Of a stretch of DNA of 64,000 nt, positions 1 to 8,735 are shown one piece after another (the first letter of the stretch is position 1; every line of letters starts with the position of its first letter). Made by a program: the position numbers and the translations under genes. The stretch spans positions 5,781,001 to 5,845,000 of the forward strand of contig NZ_LT707064.1 of assembly GCF_900156465.1 (NCBI RefSeq), in the 5' to 3' direction. A model generated the notes under the pieces. That model was not told where the DNA came from and made no database searches. It was given only the letters and a program-made list of their open reading frames with translations. The stretch comes from Pseudomonas sp. 7SR1. Its GTDB lineage: Bacteria; Pseudomonadota; Gammaproteobacteria; Pseudomonadales; Pseudomonadaceae.

Positions 1-1309
1 CACCGAGCACCAGGACACTGACGGGCATGACCAGCAAGGTCACCACCAGCAACTGCACTTCCCTGGCACCGAGTTTCTTGCCCAGGTATTCAGGCGTCCG
101 ACCGATCATCAGGCCTGCCAGGAACACCGCGATCAGCACGTTCAACAGCATCCCGTAGAGTCCGGCACCCACGCCGCCGAAGATCACCTCTCCCACCATC
201 ATGTTCACCAGCGCGACCATGCCGCTGAGAGGGTTGAGGCTGTCATGCATGGCATTGACCGAGCCGTTGGAGGCCGCCGTGGTGGTCACCGACCACAGCA
301 CCGTCGCGGTGGTGCCCAAGCGCGCCTCCTTGCCCTCCTGTGGCGCGACCTGCTCCACGGCGGCGTCAGCCAGTGCCGGGTTGGGCTGGTATTCAGCCCA
401 CAGCGAGGTAGCACCGCCCATCAGGAACAGCACGAGCATGCAGGCGATGATCGCCCGGCTCTGACGCAGGTCCTTGACGTAGTGGCCGAAGGTAAACACC
501 AGCGCGGCGGGGATCAGGATGATCGACGCGACTTCGAACAGGTTGCTCCAGGCCGTCGGGTTTTCGAACGGATGCGCCGAGTTGACACCAAAGAACCCGC
601 CACCGTTGGTACCAAGTTGCTTGATCGCGATCTGGCTGGCCGCCGGCCCCAGGGGGATCACCTGGTCCGCGCCCTGCACCGTCACGGCGTGGACGTAATG
701 CGCGAAGGTCTGCGGCACGCCCTGCCATACCAGGAACAAGGCCAGTAACAGACACAACGGCAAGAGCCCGTAGAGAGTGGCACGGGTCATGTCGACCCAG
801 AAATTACCCAGCGTCGAGGCGGACCGGCGCCCGATGCCACGACACAGTGCCACCAGCACCGCCAGGCCGGTGGCGGCGCTGACGAAATTTTGCACGGTCA
901 GGCCGGCCATCTGGCTCAAATAGCTCAGGGATGCCTCGCCGCTGTAGGACTGCCAATTGGTATTGGTCATGAAGCTGACGGCCGTGTTGAAGGCCTGGGT
1001 CCACTCCATGCCGGGCAATTGCTCGGGGTTGAGGGGCAGGTAACCCTGTAGCAGCAGGATCGCGAACAGCAACACGAACCCCGCCAGGTTGAAGGCAAGC
1101 AAGGCCAGGGTGTATTTCTGCCAGCTCTGCTCGGTGCCGGGGTCGACTCCGGCCAGGCGATAACAGCCGCGCTCTACCGGGCCGAGAACGGGTGACAGCC
1201 AGGTCCGCTGCCCCTCCATCACTCGATAGTAGAACCGCCCCAGGAACGGTGCCGGAATCAGCACCAGCGCGAAAAAGGCAAGCATCAATCCGTAGTCATA
1301 ACCGTGCAT
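1..1309 (-). CDS. kdpA: Potassium-transporting ATPase subunit KdpA (partial, 3' end outside window)
   Basis: Pore-forming, potassium-binding subunit of the high-affinity KdpFABC K+ pump in the inner membrane. The frame is open to the left edge, so 436 codons are visible; the family is about 560 residues, so the C-terminal quarter is missing. The ATG is chosen because AGGAG lies just upstream and the upstream kdpF stop abuts it. The protein is strongly hydrophobic, with a first membrane helix near residues 5-22, a selectivity-filter-like TNTNWQSY at about 115-122, and a second filter-like loop containing TNGGGFFG. It follows kdpF by 8 nt, which implies one kdpFABC transcript read leftwards. 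Confidence 0.96.
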   Translation of the reverse strand, partial: MHGYDYGLMLAFFALVLIPAPFLGRFYYRVMEGQRTWLSPVLGPVERGCYRLAGVDPGTEQSWQKYTLALLAFNLAGFVLLFAILLLQGYLPLNPEQLPGMEWTQAFNTAVSFMTNTNWQSYSGEASLSYLSQMAGLTVQNFVSAATGLAVLVALCRGIGRRSASTLGNFWVDMTRATLYGLLPLCLLLALFLVWQGVPQTFAHYVHAVTVQGADQVIPLGPAASQIAIKQLGTNGGGFFGVNSAHPFENPTAWSNLFEVASIILIPAALVFTFGHYVKDLRQSRAIIACMLVLFLMGGATSLWAEYQPNPALADAAVEQVAPQEGKEARLGTTATVLWSVTTTAASNGSVNAMHDSLNPLSGMVALVNMMVGEVIFGGVGAGLYGMLLNVLIAVFLAGLMIGRTPEYLGKKLGAREVQLLVVTLLVMPVSVLVLG

Positions 1310-1317
1310 GGCTGCTC

Positions 1318-1407
1318 CTAGCTCCGATCTGCGCGCAACAGCGCAACCAGCAGATAAATGAACAGCGCCACTGCCAGGAGCAGTGACACCCCGTCCAGAA
1401 CACTCAT
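1318..1407 (-). CDS. kdpF: KdpF small subunit of the Kdp potassium pump
   Basis: This 29-residue protein is a single membrane helix ([17 protein letters not shown]) with a short N-terminus and a charged end, RADRS. It matches the known KdpF peptide that stabilises the KdpABC complex in the inner membrane. The start follows GGAG with 8 nt spacing. The TAG stop lies inside the kdpA ribosome-binding region (TAGGAG), so translation of kdpF and kdpA is probably coupled. It is the first gene of the leftward kdp operon. Confidence 0.93.
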   Translation of the reverse strand: MSVLDGVSLLLAVALFIYLLVALLRADRS

Positions 1408-1766
1408 GGGATTTCTCCGTGTTACGGCGTCGTGCCGTGATGGAGTCATTGTCTGCAGGGTGGCTGTAAAGGAACGAGATCGAGGGTGGGGTTGGGGGAT
1501 AAAGAATTTGTAAAGATCGGGACTTGTGGAGAGTCATGGAGCGCGTTCGTAACCAGGCTTGCCATACGTGGGGACCCCGAACCTGCCCGCGAAGAGGTCC
1601 GCCCAGGCACCGACGCTCCTAACTGGGGCACAAAAACAGGTAATCCGGCGGCTAACATCCCCGATACGACACGATTTCCCTCATTACGACCGGCCGAACC
1701 ATACTGGCACGCCCACTGCACTGCCCCATCCCAGCGCTTTTGCTACTGATCGAGGGGGAGCCACCG
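1408..1766. other. Divergent intergenic region between kdpF and eat
   Basis: This 359-nt stretch has no convincing gene. It must hold the leftward kdp promoter and the rightward eat promoter. The eat side carries a strong sigma-54 match (listed separately). On the kdp side, about 85-110 nt before kdpF, the minus strand reads a T-rich run (CTTTACAAATTCTTTATCCC). It resembles the T-rich box bound by the response regulator KdpE in E. coli; that resemblance is my inference and is weak. Confidence 0.6.
1705..1720 (+). promoter_or_regulatory. Sigma-54 (RpoN) promoter upstream of eat
   Basis: The sequence TGGCACGCCCACTGCA matches the -24/-12 consensus (TGGCAC-N5-TTGCA) except for one base. GG at 1706-1707 and GC at 1718-1719 are separated by exactly 10 nt, as sigma-54 promoters require. 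The predicted transcript start is near 1731, leaving a leader of about 35 nt before the eat ATG. Such promoters need an enhancer-binding activator; none is encoded beside the gene here. Confidence 0.8.
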
Positions 1767-3131
1767 ATGAACACACAACTCAAACCCACCCTGGGCACCC
1801 TGCATCTATGGGGCATTGCCGTCGGGCTGGTGATTTCGGGCGAGTATTTTGGCTGGAGCTATGGCTGGGGCGTCGCCGGTACACTGGGTTTCCTGGTGAC
1901 CTCATTCATGGTCGCGGCCATGTACACCTGTTTCATCTTCAGTTTCACCGAACTGACCACCGCCATCCCCCATGCTGGCGGTCCGTTCGCCTACAGCCGC
2001 CGGGCCTTCGGCGAGAAAGGCGGCCTGATCGCCGGGCTGGCGACGCTGATCGAGTTCGTCTTCGCGCCACCGGCCATCGCCCTGGCCATCGGCGCCTACC
2101 TGAACGTGCAATTCCCGGCCCTGGACCCGAAGCATGCGGCGGTCGGCGCCTATATCGTCTTCATGATTCTGAACATTCTCGGGGTAAAACTGGCGGCCAC
2201 CTTCGAGCTGATCGTCTGTGTCCTGGCGGTAGCTGAACTGCTGGTCTTCATGGGCGTCGTGGCGCCAGCGTTCAGCTTCAGCAATTTCGCCCTGAACGGC
2301 TGGGCCGGTTCGGATGTGTTCGGGGCGCCGGCCATTGCCGGTATATTCGCCGCAATCCCCTTCGCCATCTGGTTCTTCCTGGCGATCGAAGGCGCCGCCA
2401 TGGCCGCCGAAGAAGCCAAGGATCCAAAACGGACAATTCCCAAGGCCTACATCAGCGGCATCCTGACCCTGGTGTTCCTGGCCATGGGCGTGATGTTCTT
2501 CGCCGGTGGCGTGGGGGACTGGCGCACCCTGTCGAACATCAACGACCCACTGCCCCAGGCAATGAAAGCCGTGGTCGGCGATAACTCCGGCTGGTTGCAC
2601 ATGCTCGTGTGGATTGGCCTGTTCGGCCTGGTGGCGAGCTTCCACGGCATCATCCTGGGCTACTCGCGCCAGTTCTTCGCCCTGGCCCGGGCCGGTTACC
2701 TGCCCGCCTCCCTTGCCCGGCTGTCCCGCTTCCAGACACCGCACCGAGCCATCATCGTCGGAGGTGTGATCGGCATCGCAGCCATCTACAGCGACGGCCT
2801 GATCAATCTCGGCGGCATGAGCCTGACCGCGGCAATGATCACGATGGCCGTGTTCGGCGCCATCGTCATGTACATCATGAGCATGCTCAGCCTGTTCAAG
2901 CTACGCAAAACCGAACCCAACCTGGAGCGTACTTTCCGCGCACCGGGCTATCCGATCGTGCCGGGGATCGCCCTGGTGCTGGCGGTGGTATGCCTGGTGG
3001 CGATGGCCTGGTTCAACATGCTGATCGGCTTGATCTTCGTCGGCTTCATGGCAGTGGGCTTCGTCTATTTCATCCTCACGGCGCAACTGCGCGCCGATGC
3101 GCCGGCCGATGCAATGCTGACCGGGCTATGA
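1767..3131 (+). CDS. eat: Ethanolamine permease (APC family)
   Basis: 454-residue inner-membrane transporter of the amino acid-polyamine-organocation superfamily, best matching the ethanolamine permease subfamily. It has about 12 hydrophobic segments, a first helix ending in GEYFGWSYGW, and conserved loops such as HAGGPFAYSRRAFG (about 74-87) and EEAKDPKRTIPKAY. The ATG at 1767 is preceded by GGGGGAG with 6 nt spacing; an in-frame start 27 nt earlier lacks a binding site. The sigma-54 promoter upstream fits a nitrogen-source transporter. No ethanolamine ammonia-lyase genes are present in the window, so substrate assignment rests on subfamily resemblance only. Confidence 0.88.
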   Translation: MNTQLKPTLGTLHLWGIAVGLVISGEYFGWSYGWGVAGTLGFLVTSFMVAAMYTCFIFSFTELTTAIPHAGGPFAYSRRAFGEKGGLIAGLATLIEFVFAPPAIALAIGAYLNVQFPALDPKHAAVGAYIVFMILNILGVKLAATFELIVCVLAVAELLVFMGVVAPAFSFSNFALNGWAGSDVFGAPAIAGIFAAIPFAIWFFLAIEGAAMAAEEAKDPKRTIPKAYISGILTLVFLAMGVMFFAGGVGDWRTLSNINDPLPQAMKAVVGDNSGWLHMLVWIGLFGLVASFHGIILGYSRQFFALARAGYLPASLARLSRFQTPHRAIIVGGVIGIAAIYSDGLINLGGMSLTAAMITMAVFGAIVMYIMSMLSLFKLRKTEPNLERTFRAPGYPIVPGIALVLAVVCLVAMAWFNMLIGLIFVGFMAVGFVYFILTAQLRADAPADAMLTGL

Positions 3132-3248
3132 AAGCGAAACAGGCATAACGGGCGTAGTATGGAACCACTGCGAACAGCCTTCGCTCATAAGTGGTAGGAC
3201 ATTGGCCGGCGAATACTCGTTTGGCCACTGCCCCTCAAGGAGAATCCT

Positions 3249-3416
3249 ATGCCCTGGTATGCCTGGTTGATCCTGATCGTGGCAATCGGCTCGATCGTTG
3301 GCGGCCTGATGCTGCTGCGCGACACTGCCAACAAAGTCGAGTTGACCGATGAGCAACGCAAGCGCGTTGCCGAGCGCAATGCGCAAATGGATGCGAAAGA
3401 AGCCAAGGACCGTTGA
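3249..3416 (+). CDS. Small DUF2897 membrane protein
   Basis: 55-residue protein with one N-terminal membrane helix (PWYAWLILIVAIGSIVGGLM) followed by a charged, probably helical tail rich in Glu, Arg and Lys. This matches DUF2897, a small conserved family in Pseudomonas without a known function. AAGGAG lies 5-8 nt before the ATG. It lies 117 nt downstream of eat and on the same strand, so it may share the transcript. A strong hairpin follows its stop. Confidence 0.82.
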   Translation: MPWYAWLILIVAIGSIVGGLMLLRDTANKVELTDEQRKRVAERNAQMDAKEAKDR

Positions 3417-3433
3417 ATCCGAAATGAATAGAG

Positions 3434-3469
3434 CCTCTGTGGCGGGGATTTATCCCCTCACCACAGAGG
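3434..3469. terminator. REP-like hairpin between convergent genes
   Basis: CCTCTGTGG (3434-3442) pairs perfectly with CCACAGAGG (3461-3469). The interior GGGGAT/ATCCCC extends the stem. It lies 18 nt after the DUF2897 stop and 26 nt from the end of the convergent DUF1989 gene. There is no long T-tract, so it could be a single REP-type palindrome that protects both 3' ends. Confidence 0.6.
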
Positions 3470-3494
3470 GCACTGCATTGCCGCGCCTGTCGTG

Positions 3495-4346
3495 TTACTT
3501 CTCCCAATCCGCCTTGGCAATCTGCAAGCCATGCAACCCTTTGTATGCCGCCCGCTCAGGTTGGCTCCAGCCCTCCAGCAAAGAATCCTCCAACCGATAG
3601 ATCTCAACCCCCAGTGGACGACAGACGCCAAGGGGATCCTGCGCATCCGGCCCCCACATCGCCACGGACAAATCCCCACCAGGGCACGTCGATAACGCAC
3701 ATAGCAGATCGATCTCGGCGAAGAACTCCAGGTAATCGCCCTGCCGCGCCGGGCAGGCCTTCATGAAATACATGTCGTCATGGTTGAGTCCGGTGCACTG
3801 GAAAATATTCAGCACGTCGTGCACGTCGAACTCGGTCAATCCATGGGGCAACACCGCACGGGTCAGGTTCGAGTGGCAATGGTGATGGAAGTCCTCGCCT
3901 GTGAGCATTTTGTTCACGTACGGATCACAGCGCGTCCCCAGCAGATCATGCAGCCGTCCACCATGCTCGTCGATGCCATAAGCGGCCAGGCTGTCATCGG
4001 TGATGGTCACCAAAGGACGCAGGAATGGCAGGTTCGACCACAGCCGGTCATGGGTACTGACATGAGCGCCCTGCAACTGACGGGTACGTGCCGCCCACAG
4101 GCGCTCCCGTGGATCATGAGCGTTCCAGACGTTGAAGTCCCCTACCTGCGGCCCCACCGGCGTAGTGACCCGGAACACGTGCCCCGCCGGGACGTGCCAG
4201 GCTCGACCGGTACGGATTGGCACCTCGAACTGTTCGATCAGGGTGCGTTTGTCCTGCTGAGCGCGGATGCGGTCGTAGAAGGGCTTGTCCACTTGCAGGG
4301 CTGAGCCTTTGCTGACCTGATAGGCGGCTGGATAGTCTTTGTACAT
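3495..4346 (-). CDS. DUF1989 (urea carboxylase-associated) family protein
   Basis: 283-residue soluble protein of the DUF1989 family. Family features include GDFNVWNAHDPRERLWAART (about 69-88), the HCHSNL segment and CTGLNHDD; the Cys/His-rich middle suggests a metal site. Relatives encoded beside urea/guanidine carboxylases are reported carboxyguanidine deiminase subunits. This copy stands apart from any carboxylase, so that reaction is not implied. ATG at 4344-4346 follows AAGGAC. The broken GntR regulator ends 16 nt upstream on the same strand, so the two formed one unit. The substrate is unknown. Confidence 0.8.
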   Translation of the reverse strand: MYKDYPAAYQVSKGSALQVDKPFYDRIRAQQDKRTLIEQFEVPIRTGRAWHVPAGHVFRVTTPVGPQVGDFNVWNAHDPRERLWAARTRQLQGAHVSTHDRLWSNLPFLRPLVTITDDSLAAYGIDEHGGRLHDLLGTRCDPYVNKMLTGEDFHHHCHSNLTRAVLPHGLTEFDVHDVLNIFQCTGLNHDDMYFMKACPARQGDYLEFFAEIDLLCALSTCPGGDLSVAMWGPDAQDPLGVCRPLGVEIYRLEDSLLEGWSQPERAAYKGLHGLQIAKADWEK

Positions 4347-4361
4347 GACAGGAGTCCTTGA

Positions 4362-4944
4362 TCAGTTCTTTGAGGTGGAAGACAGCAGGTGCAAGAGCAT
4401 CTGCTCGGAGTCGTCCAGGTAGACGCTCATCGCTTCATGTGCCCCATGCTTGTTGCCTTCCGCCAGCCAGTCATGGATCTGCCGGTCGCGGGCCAGCCAA
4501 GGTGCCTGGAAGCGCGGCTCATCGGGGGCGCAGAAGAACGCCAGGCGCAATTGCGCAACCACGTTGGTAAAAAAATCATCAAGCAGGGGGCTGCCCAACA
4601 ACCCAACGATGTGCTGGTGAAATGCCAGGCTGTGCGTACCGATACGTGGCAAGTGGCTGGCTGTTCATGATCGCCTGGAGCTCCAGGGTGCGCCGAACCT
4701 TGAAGAGGTCCCGCACATCGTCACTGTCCAACCTGCGAACCATCACACCCTTGTTGCGCACGTAACGGGCCAGCCCTTCCTGCCCCAGGCGATGCAACGC
4801 TTCACGAATGGTATTGCGCGACGCGCTGTAGGCGGACACCAGGTCGTTCTCCACCAACGCCATGCCGGGCAACAAGCCACCGCCGATGATATCGGCGCGC
4901 AGCTCGAGGGTGATCTGGTCGGCCAGGGAAAGACCAATGTTCAT
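4362..4944 (-). pseudogene. Broken GntR/FadR-type regulator (internal deletion and frameshift)
   Basis: The first 95-100 codons encode an intact winged-helix GntR domain (SRNTIREALHRLGQEGLARY) and the linker DVRDLFKVRRTLELQAIM. This frame then turns to unrelated sequence near 4655. The end of an FCD ligand domain (GTHSLAFHQHIVGLLGSPLL ... DDSEQMLLHLL) continues in the next frame down to 4362. Joined, the pieces give about 194 residues, whereas FadR-type regulators are about 215-240. So roughly 20-35 residues of the first FCD helices are gone as well as the frame. DNA binding might survive in a truncated protein; ligand sensing should not. Start chosen at MNIGLSLADQ; an upstream in-frame start would add 9 residues. 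Confidence 0.85.
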
Positions 4945-5065
4945 ATTCGGAGCCTCAGGATTGTTCAACAATCGGTTGCAAATGAGTAATCACAATCCAT
5001 GCCAGGCAATCGTGTACCCGCCACAGTGGATGCAGCTACTCATCGTTGCCTCGTCTTCCAGACGC

Positions 5066-5090
5066 AAAAAGGCCAGTCATATGACTGGCC
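5066..5090 (-). terminator. Rho-independent terminator of comEA
   Basis: GGCCAGTCAT (5071-5080) and ATGACTGGCC (5081-5090) are perfect complements. On the minus strand they are followed directly by TTTTT. It lies 16 nt beyond the comEA stop and should end the whole leftward O-antigen/comEA transcription. Confidence 0.88.
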
Positions 5091-5106
5091 CCTCTTCTAC
5101 CTCACT

Positions 5107-5442
5107 TCAGTTCACGTCCAGCTTTTCGCGATTTCTGTCCAGAATCGCCTTGCCAATCCCCTTGACTTCCAACAACTCTTCAACCGAGGAAAAGGCTCCA
5201 TTCGTTTCCCTGTATGCAACAATTGCCTTGGCCTTGGCCTCGCCTATACCCGCCAGCTCACGTTGCAGCGTAGCAGCGTCCGCCTCGTTGAGATTCACTT
5301 TGGCGCCTTCCGGCCTGGTCGATACCTGTGTGACCTGCGGCGCTGCCGTTGTCTCGGGCTTGACCGCTGGCGCAGCGATTGCGGCAATAGAGGCGCTGGT
5401 CAGCAGGGCAAAAACCAGGGAATAGAAATAGCCTGTACGCAT
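5107..5442 (-). CDS. ComEA-like helix-hairpin-helix protein
   Basis: 111-residue secreted or periplasmic protein. An N-terminal signal peptide (about residues 1-24, ending in AAIAAP) and a Pro/Thr-rich linker precede two helix-hairpin-helix motifs, LAGIGEAKAKAIV and VKGIGKAILD. The phrase KVNLNEADAATLQREL is typical of ComEA, the periplasmic DNA-binding protein of natural transformation. The short stand-alone form is common in Pseudomonas and its role there is not established. It follows wbpM by 114 nt with a strong hairpin between them. Confidence 0.85.
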   Translation of the reverse strand: MRTGYFYSLVFALLTSASIAAIAAPAVKPETTAAPQVTQVSTRPEGAKVNLNEADAATLQRELAGIGEAKAKAIVAYRETNGAFSSVEELLEVKGIGKAILDRNREKLDVN

Positions 5443-5469
5443 AAGTGACGCTCCATGACATCGTTAAGA

Positions 5470-5498
5470 GAGAAGCAGCTTTTCCGAAGCTGCTTCTC
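5470..5498 (-). terminator. 12-bp hairpin between wbpM and comEA
   Basis: GAGAAGCAGCTT (5470-5481) and AAGCTGCTTCTC (5487-5498) pair perfectly around a 5-nt loop. It lies after the wbpM stop and before comEA. No clear T-tract follows on the minus strand, so it may attenuate or stabilise rather than fully terminate. Confidence 0.5.
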
Positions 5499-5556
5499 AA
5501 ACTTAGGCGATGATGGGGTGGTGTCAAAAGCGTGTACGTTACAGCGTGTGTAACAA

Positions 5557-7551
5557 TCAGGGTTCGAGGCGACGCTGCTGATAGATCCAGTCGACAATCT
5601 CTCCGTCCGGCGCGTAGCCACTGACGGTATCGCGAAGCAACTGGCGGACCCTGGTGTAATCATCCTGTTCAATCGCTGCCAGCAGTTCGGCCAGCCTGGC
5701 CTTGAGCACATCCCAGGGCAGGTAATCCTCGTTGGCGCTCATGATCATCGGATGTTGGGTGGCAACCACGTTGTCACCTATCAACAACTCTTCATACAGC
5801 TTCTCACCAGGGCGAAGACCGGTGAATTCGATGGAAATGTCTCCGTGGGGATTTTTTTCCGAACGAATGCTCAAGCCAGACAGATGGATCATTTTCTCCG
5901 CCAACTGGACGATTCTTACCGGCTCCCCCATGTCCAGAACAAACACATCGCCCCCCAGCCCCATGGAGCCTGCCTGGATCACCAACTGCGCAGCCTCGGG
6001 AATGGTCATGAAATAACGCGTGATCTTCGGGTGAGTAACGGTCAACGGTCCGCCGGACTTGATTTGTTTATGGAACAGAGGAATCACCGAACCGGACGAG
6101 CCCAGCACATTGCCGAACCGAACCATGGTGAAACGGGTTTTATTAACCCTCGAGACATTGGCCTTATCGCCGAACAACACTGGCGCCAATTCACGACTGA
6201 GGGCCTGCAGAGTCAGCTCAGCAAGCCGCTTGGTACTACCCATCACGTTGGTGGGCCGTACTGCCTTGTCCGTCGAAATCAATACGAAGTTCGATACCCC
6301 AGCTTGCAGCGCTGCTTGCGCCGTATTAAGCGTACCCATGACGTTGTTGAGCACACCTTCGGCAATGTTGTGCTCGACCATGGGGACATGTTTATAAGCC
6401 GCGGCGTGATAGACCGTATCGACATTCCAGGTCTTCATCACATCCAGTAACTTGCCCTGATCCCGGACCGAACCCAGGATGGGTAACAGGCGAACGGATA
6501 GAGACTCACGTGTGATCCGTGGTTCCAACTCAGACAGAATACTGTACAGGTTGAATTCGCTATGTTCATACAACAATAACGTTGTGGGCTTGAGTGCCAG
6601 GATCTGCCGGCACAACTCCGAGCCGATCGATCCGCCCGCTCCGGTCACCAATACCGACTGCCCTGTAATACAGTGCTCGAGCAAGTCAGGTTGGGCGGGG
6701 ACCGCATCTCGCCCCAGAAGGTCAGCGATGTCCACCTCCTGGATGTCGTCGACCTTGACCCGGCCACTGGCCAGGTCCATGAATCCCGGAACACTGCGTA
6801 CATGCAGCGGGAATCCTTCGAGCAGGGTCAATATCTCTCGACGGCGGCCGCGGGAGGAGGAAGGAATGGCCAGCAGGATTTCCTGGGCACCGGTCGCATC
6901 TATCATCTTCTGGATATGCTTGGGTTCATACACCTGGAGCCCGGCGATGATGCGATCCGCGATGCTGCTGTCGTCGTCGATGAAAGCGACAGGTCGCATC
7001 ACCCGCCCCATCCGCAATGCGGCCACAAGCTGATTACCCGCCGCACCGGCACCATAAATGGCGACCTTGGGCAGGCCGTCATCACGACTGGTAAACGGCA
7101 CATGCTGGGCTGCGGCGAACCAGTCTCCCAGGAAGTACTGCCGCATCATCAGTCGAAGACCGCCAATCATGATCAGGCTCAACCACCAGTAGTTGAAAAT
7201 GATCGAGCGCGGCACGACAGTTTTGTGATTGCTGTACCAATACACCACGAGAGCGAGAAGCAGGGCCGAAAGGCTGACCGCCTTGCAGATGGTAATCAGC
7301 GCATCGTTACCGAAATAACGCATGACGGCGCGGTACATGCCAAAACGGATGAAGATCGGAATCGCGATCAGCGGAGCGGACGAGAAAAGCCAGAGGTGCG
7401 TCTCGATCGGAGTTGCCAACGCGTCGACGCCCAGGCGGACAACAAATGCCAGCCACAAAGCGAGCCAGACCAGAATAACGTCCATAGCCAGCTGTATTGC
7501 CCGCTTGTGGCGCCTCGGCAGTCCCAGCAACGCTGTTCTCAATTTGTCCAT
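5557..7551 (-). CDS. wbpM: WbpM-type nucleotide-sugar 4,6-dehydratase
   Basis: 664-residue inner-membrane enzyme. Four or so N-terminal membrane helices (about residues 15-130) precede a CoA-binding-like domain (VAIYGAGAAGNQL) and a C-terminal short-chain dehydrogenase domain starting at VTGAGGSIGSE (GxxGxxG). The active-site region STDKAVRPTNVMGSTK has Met in place of the usual Tyr of YxxxK, as known for WbpM. The family converts UDP-GlcNAc to its 4-keto-6-deoxy form, the precursor of QuiNAc/FucNAc. It is the conserved 3' boundary of Pseudomonas O-antigen loci, as here. The ATG follows AAGGG; a GTG 15 nt upstream is a possible alternative. Confidence 0.95.
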   Translation of the reverse strand: MDKLRTALLGLPRRHKRAIQLAMDVILVWLALWLAFVVRLGVDALATPIETHLWLFSSAPLIAIPIFIRFGMYRAVMRYFGNDALITICKAVSLSALLLALVVYWYSNHKTVVPRSIIFNYWWLSLIMIGGLRLMMRQYFLGDWFAAAQHVPFTSRDDGLPKVAIYGAGAAGNQLVAALRMGRVMRPVAFIDDDSSIADRIIAGLQVYEPKHIQKMIDATGAQEILLAIPSSSRGRRREILTLLEGFPLHVRSVPGFMDLASGRVKVDDIQEVDIADLLGRDAVPAQPDLLEHCITGQSVLVTGAGGSIGSELCRQILALKPTTLLLYEHSEFNLYSILSELEPRITRESLSVRLLPILGSVRDQGKLLDVMKTWNVDTVYHAAAYKHVPMVEHNIAEGVLNNVMGTLNTAQAALQAGVSNFVLISTDKAVRPTNVMGSTKRLAELTLQALSRELAPVLFGDKANVSRVNKTRFTMVRFGNVLGSSGSVIPLFHKQIKSGGPLTVTHPKITRYFMTIPEAAQLVIQAGSMGLGGDVFVLDMGEPVRIVQLAEKMIHLSGLSIRSEKNPHGDISIEFTGLRPGEKLYEELLIGDNVVATQHPMIMSANEDYLPWDVLKARLAELLAAIEQDDYTRVRQLLRDTVSGYAPDGEIVDWIYQQRRLEP

Positions 7552-7665
7552 AAACCCTTCACGCACCTTGGCCCACTCCTAAATCCCATCCGTTCCTGAT
7601 ACACGCGACTCCGTCATCGAGCGTTGGACAACCGATAAACAAAAAACGCGAATCCTGCCTTGAAA

Positions 7666-8685
7666 TCACGCCTTCTCAAGCTCGCCGGCATGAAACCTGA
7701 TAGCCAGCAATATCAAAGGCACGTAAGCGATCACCAAGGCCAACATTCCATCCACGTTCCACAACACAACGCATGCTGCCAACGGCAACAGCCAGAACAG
7801 GTTAATCGCCGCCACCGCCAGCGTCACCGGCAGATGTCGGCCATAGTGGCGGGAAGCGAACTGATAGGCATGGCTACGATGAGCTTCATAGACTTTATCG
7901 CCTCGCAGCAAGCGTCGTATCAAAGTAACGGTCGCATCGACAATAAAGACCCCTAGCAAAATCAACCAGACCCACAGCAACTTAGGCGAAACCCAGGCCG
8001 CCTGCAGGGACAGCAGCCCCAGGATGATGCCAAGAAACCCGCTTCCTGCATCGCCCATGAAAATACGTGCGGGAGGAAAATTCCAGTACAGGAAACCCGC
8101 GACTGCCGTTGCAAGCAACAACGGAGCCACGATCAGGCTTTCAAAACCACCCAACCAATAAAGTAGGCATGCCCCAAGGCAAGCGCAAATCGCTTCGACG
8201 CTGGCAATACCGTCAATTCCGTCCATGAAATTGTAGAGGTTAAGCATCCAGACCAGATAAAAGGCCGCCAGGACATGTCCGAACCATGCCAGTTGGAAGT
8301 CCGCTCCTAACAATGTAATGACCGGAAAGCCGCCTAACCATATCAATGCCCATGATGCAGCGGCAAAATGCCCTAGCAATCGCCAGCGAGCCGCAATATG
8401 ACCATGGTCATCCAGGAAGCCGAGCACGGCAATCCCTGCCCCCGCCCCAAGCATCGCCCACATGGTCGACCATGGCAGGAAATCGGCAACTGCCAAGACG
8501 GGCAGAACCAAGAGAAAGCTGAGAACAATCGCTACACCACCACCTCGGGGAGTTGGCACCGTGTGCGAACTGCGGGCGTTAGGAATGTCAATGATACTCC
8601 GGACAAGCGCATAACGGCGCAGCAGCCAGGTCAACACGCAGGAAAAACAAACAATCAGCAGCAATAACAGAAACATAGCAGTCAT
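7666..8685 (-). CDS. wbpL: WbpL-like initiating sugar-phosphate transferase
   Basis: 339-residue polytopic membrane protein of glycosyltransferase family 4 (WecA/WbpL/MraY superfamily). It transfers a sugar-1-phosphate to undecaprenyl phosphate and so starts the O-unit. Markers are IPNARSSHTVPTPRGGG near the N-terminus, FLDDHGH, NLYNFMDGIDGIA and the cytoplasmic-loop motifs FMGDAGSGFLG and EAHRSHAYQ. In P. aeruginosa WbpL accepts FucNAc- or QuiNAc-type donors, which fits the neighbouring epimerase and wbpM. About 114 nt separate it from wbpM. Confidence 0.92.
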   Translation of the reverse strand: MTAMFLLLLLIVCFSCVLTWLLRRYALVRSIIDIPNARSSHTVPTPRGGGVAIVLSFLLVLPVLAVADFLPWSTMWAMLGAGAGIAVLGFLDDHGHIAARWRLLGHFAAASWALIWLGGFPVITLLGADFQLAWFGHVLAAFYLVWMLNLYNFMDGIDGIASVEAICACLGACLLYWLGGFESLIVAPLLLATAVAGFLYWNFPPARIFMGDAGSGFLGIILGLLSLQAAWVSPKLLWVWLILLGVFIVDATVTLIRRLLRGDKVYEAHRSHAYQFASRHYGRHLPVTLAVAAINLFWLLPLAACVVLWNVDGMLALVIAYVPLILLAIRFHAGELEKA

Positions 8686-8735
8686 ATGAACATCCGACCT
8701 GAGTCCATTTAAACGAGTCTTGAAATATCAACGTC

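Noticed and set aside
4600..4700. Programmed frameshift in the GntR-type gene
   Set aside because: There is no slippery sequence, and a stretch of the FCD domain is missing altogether, so a deletion explains the data better.
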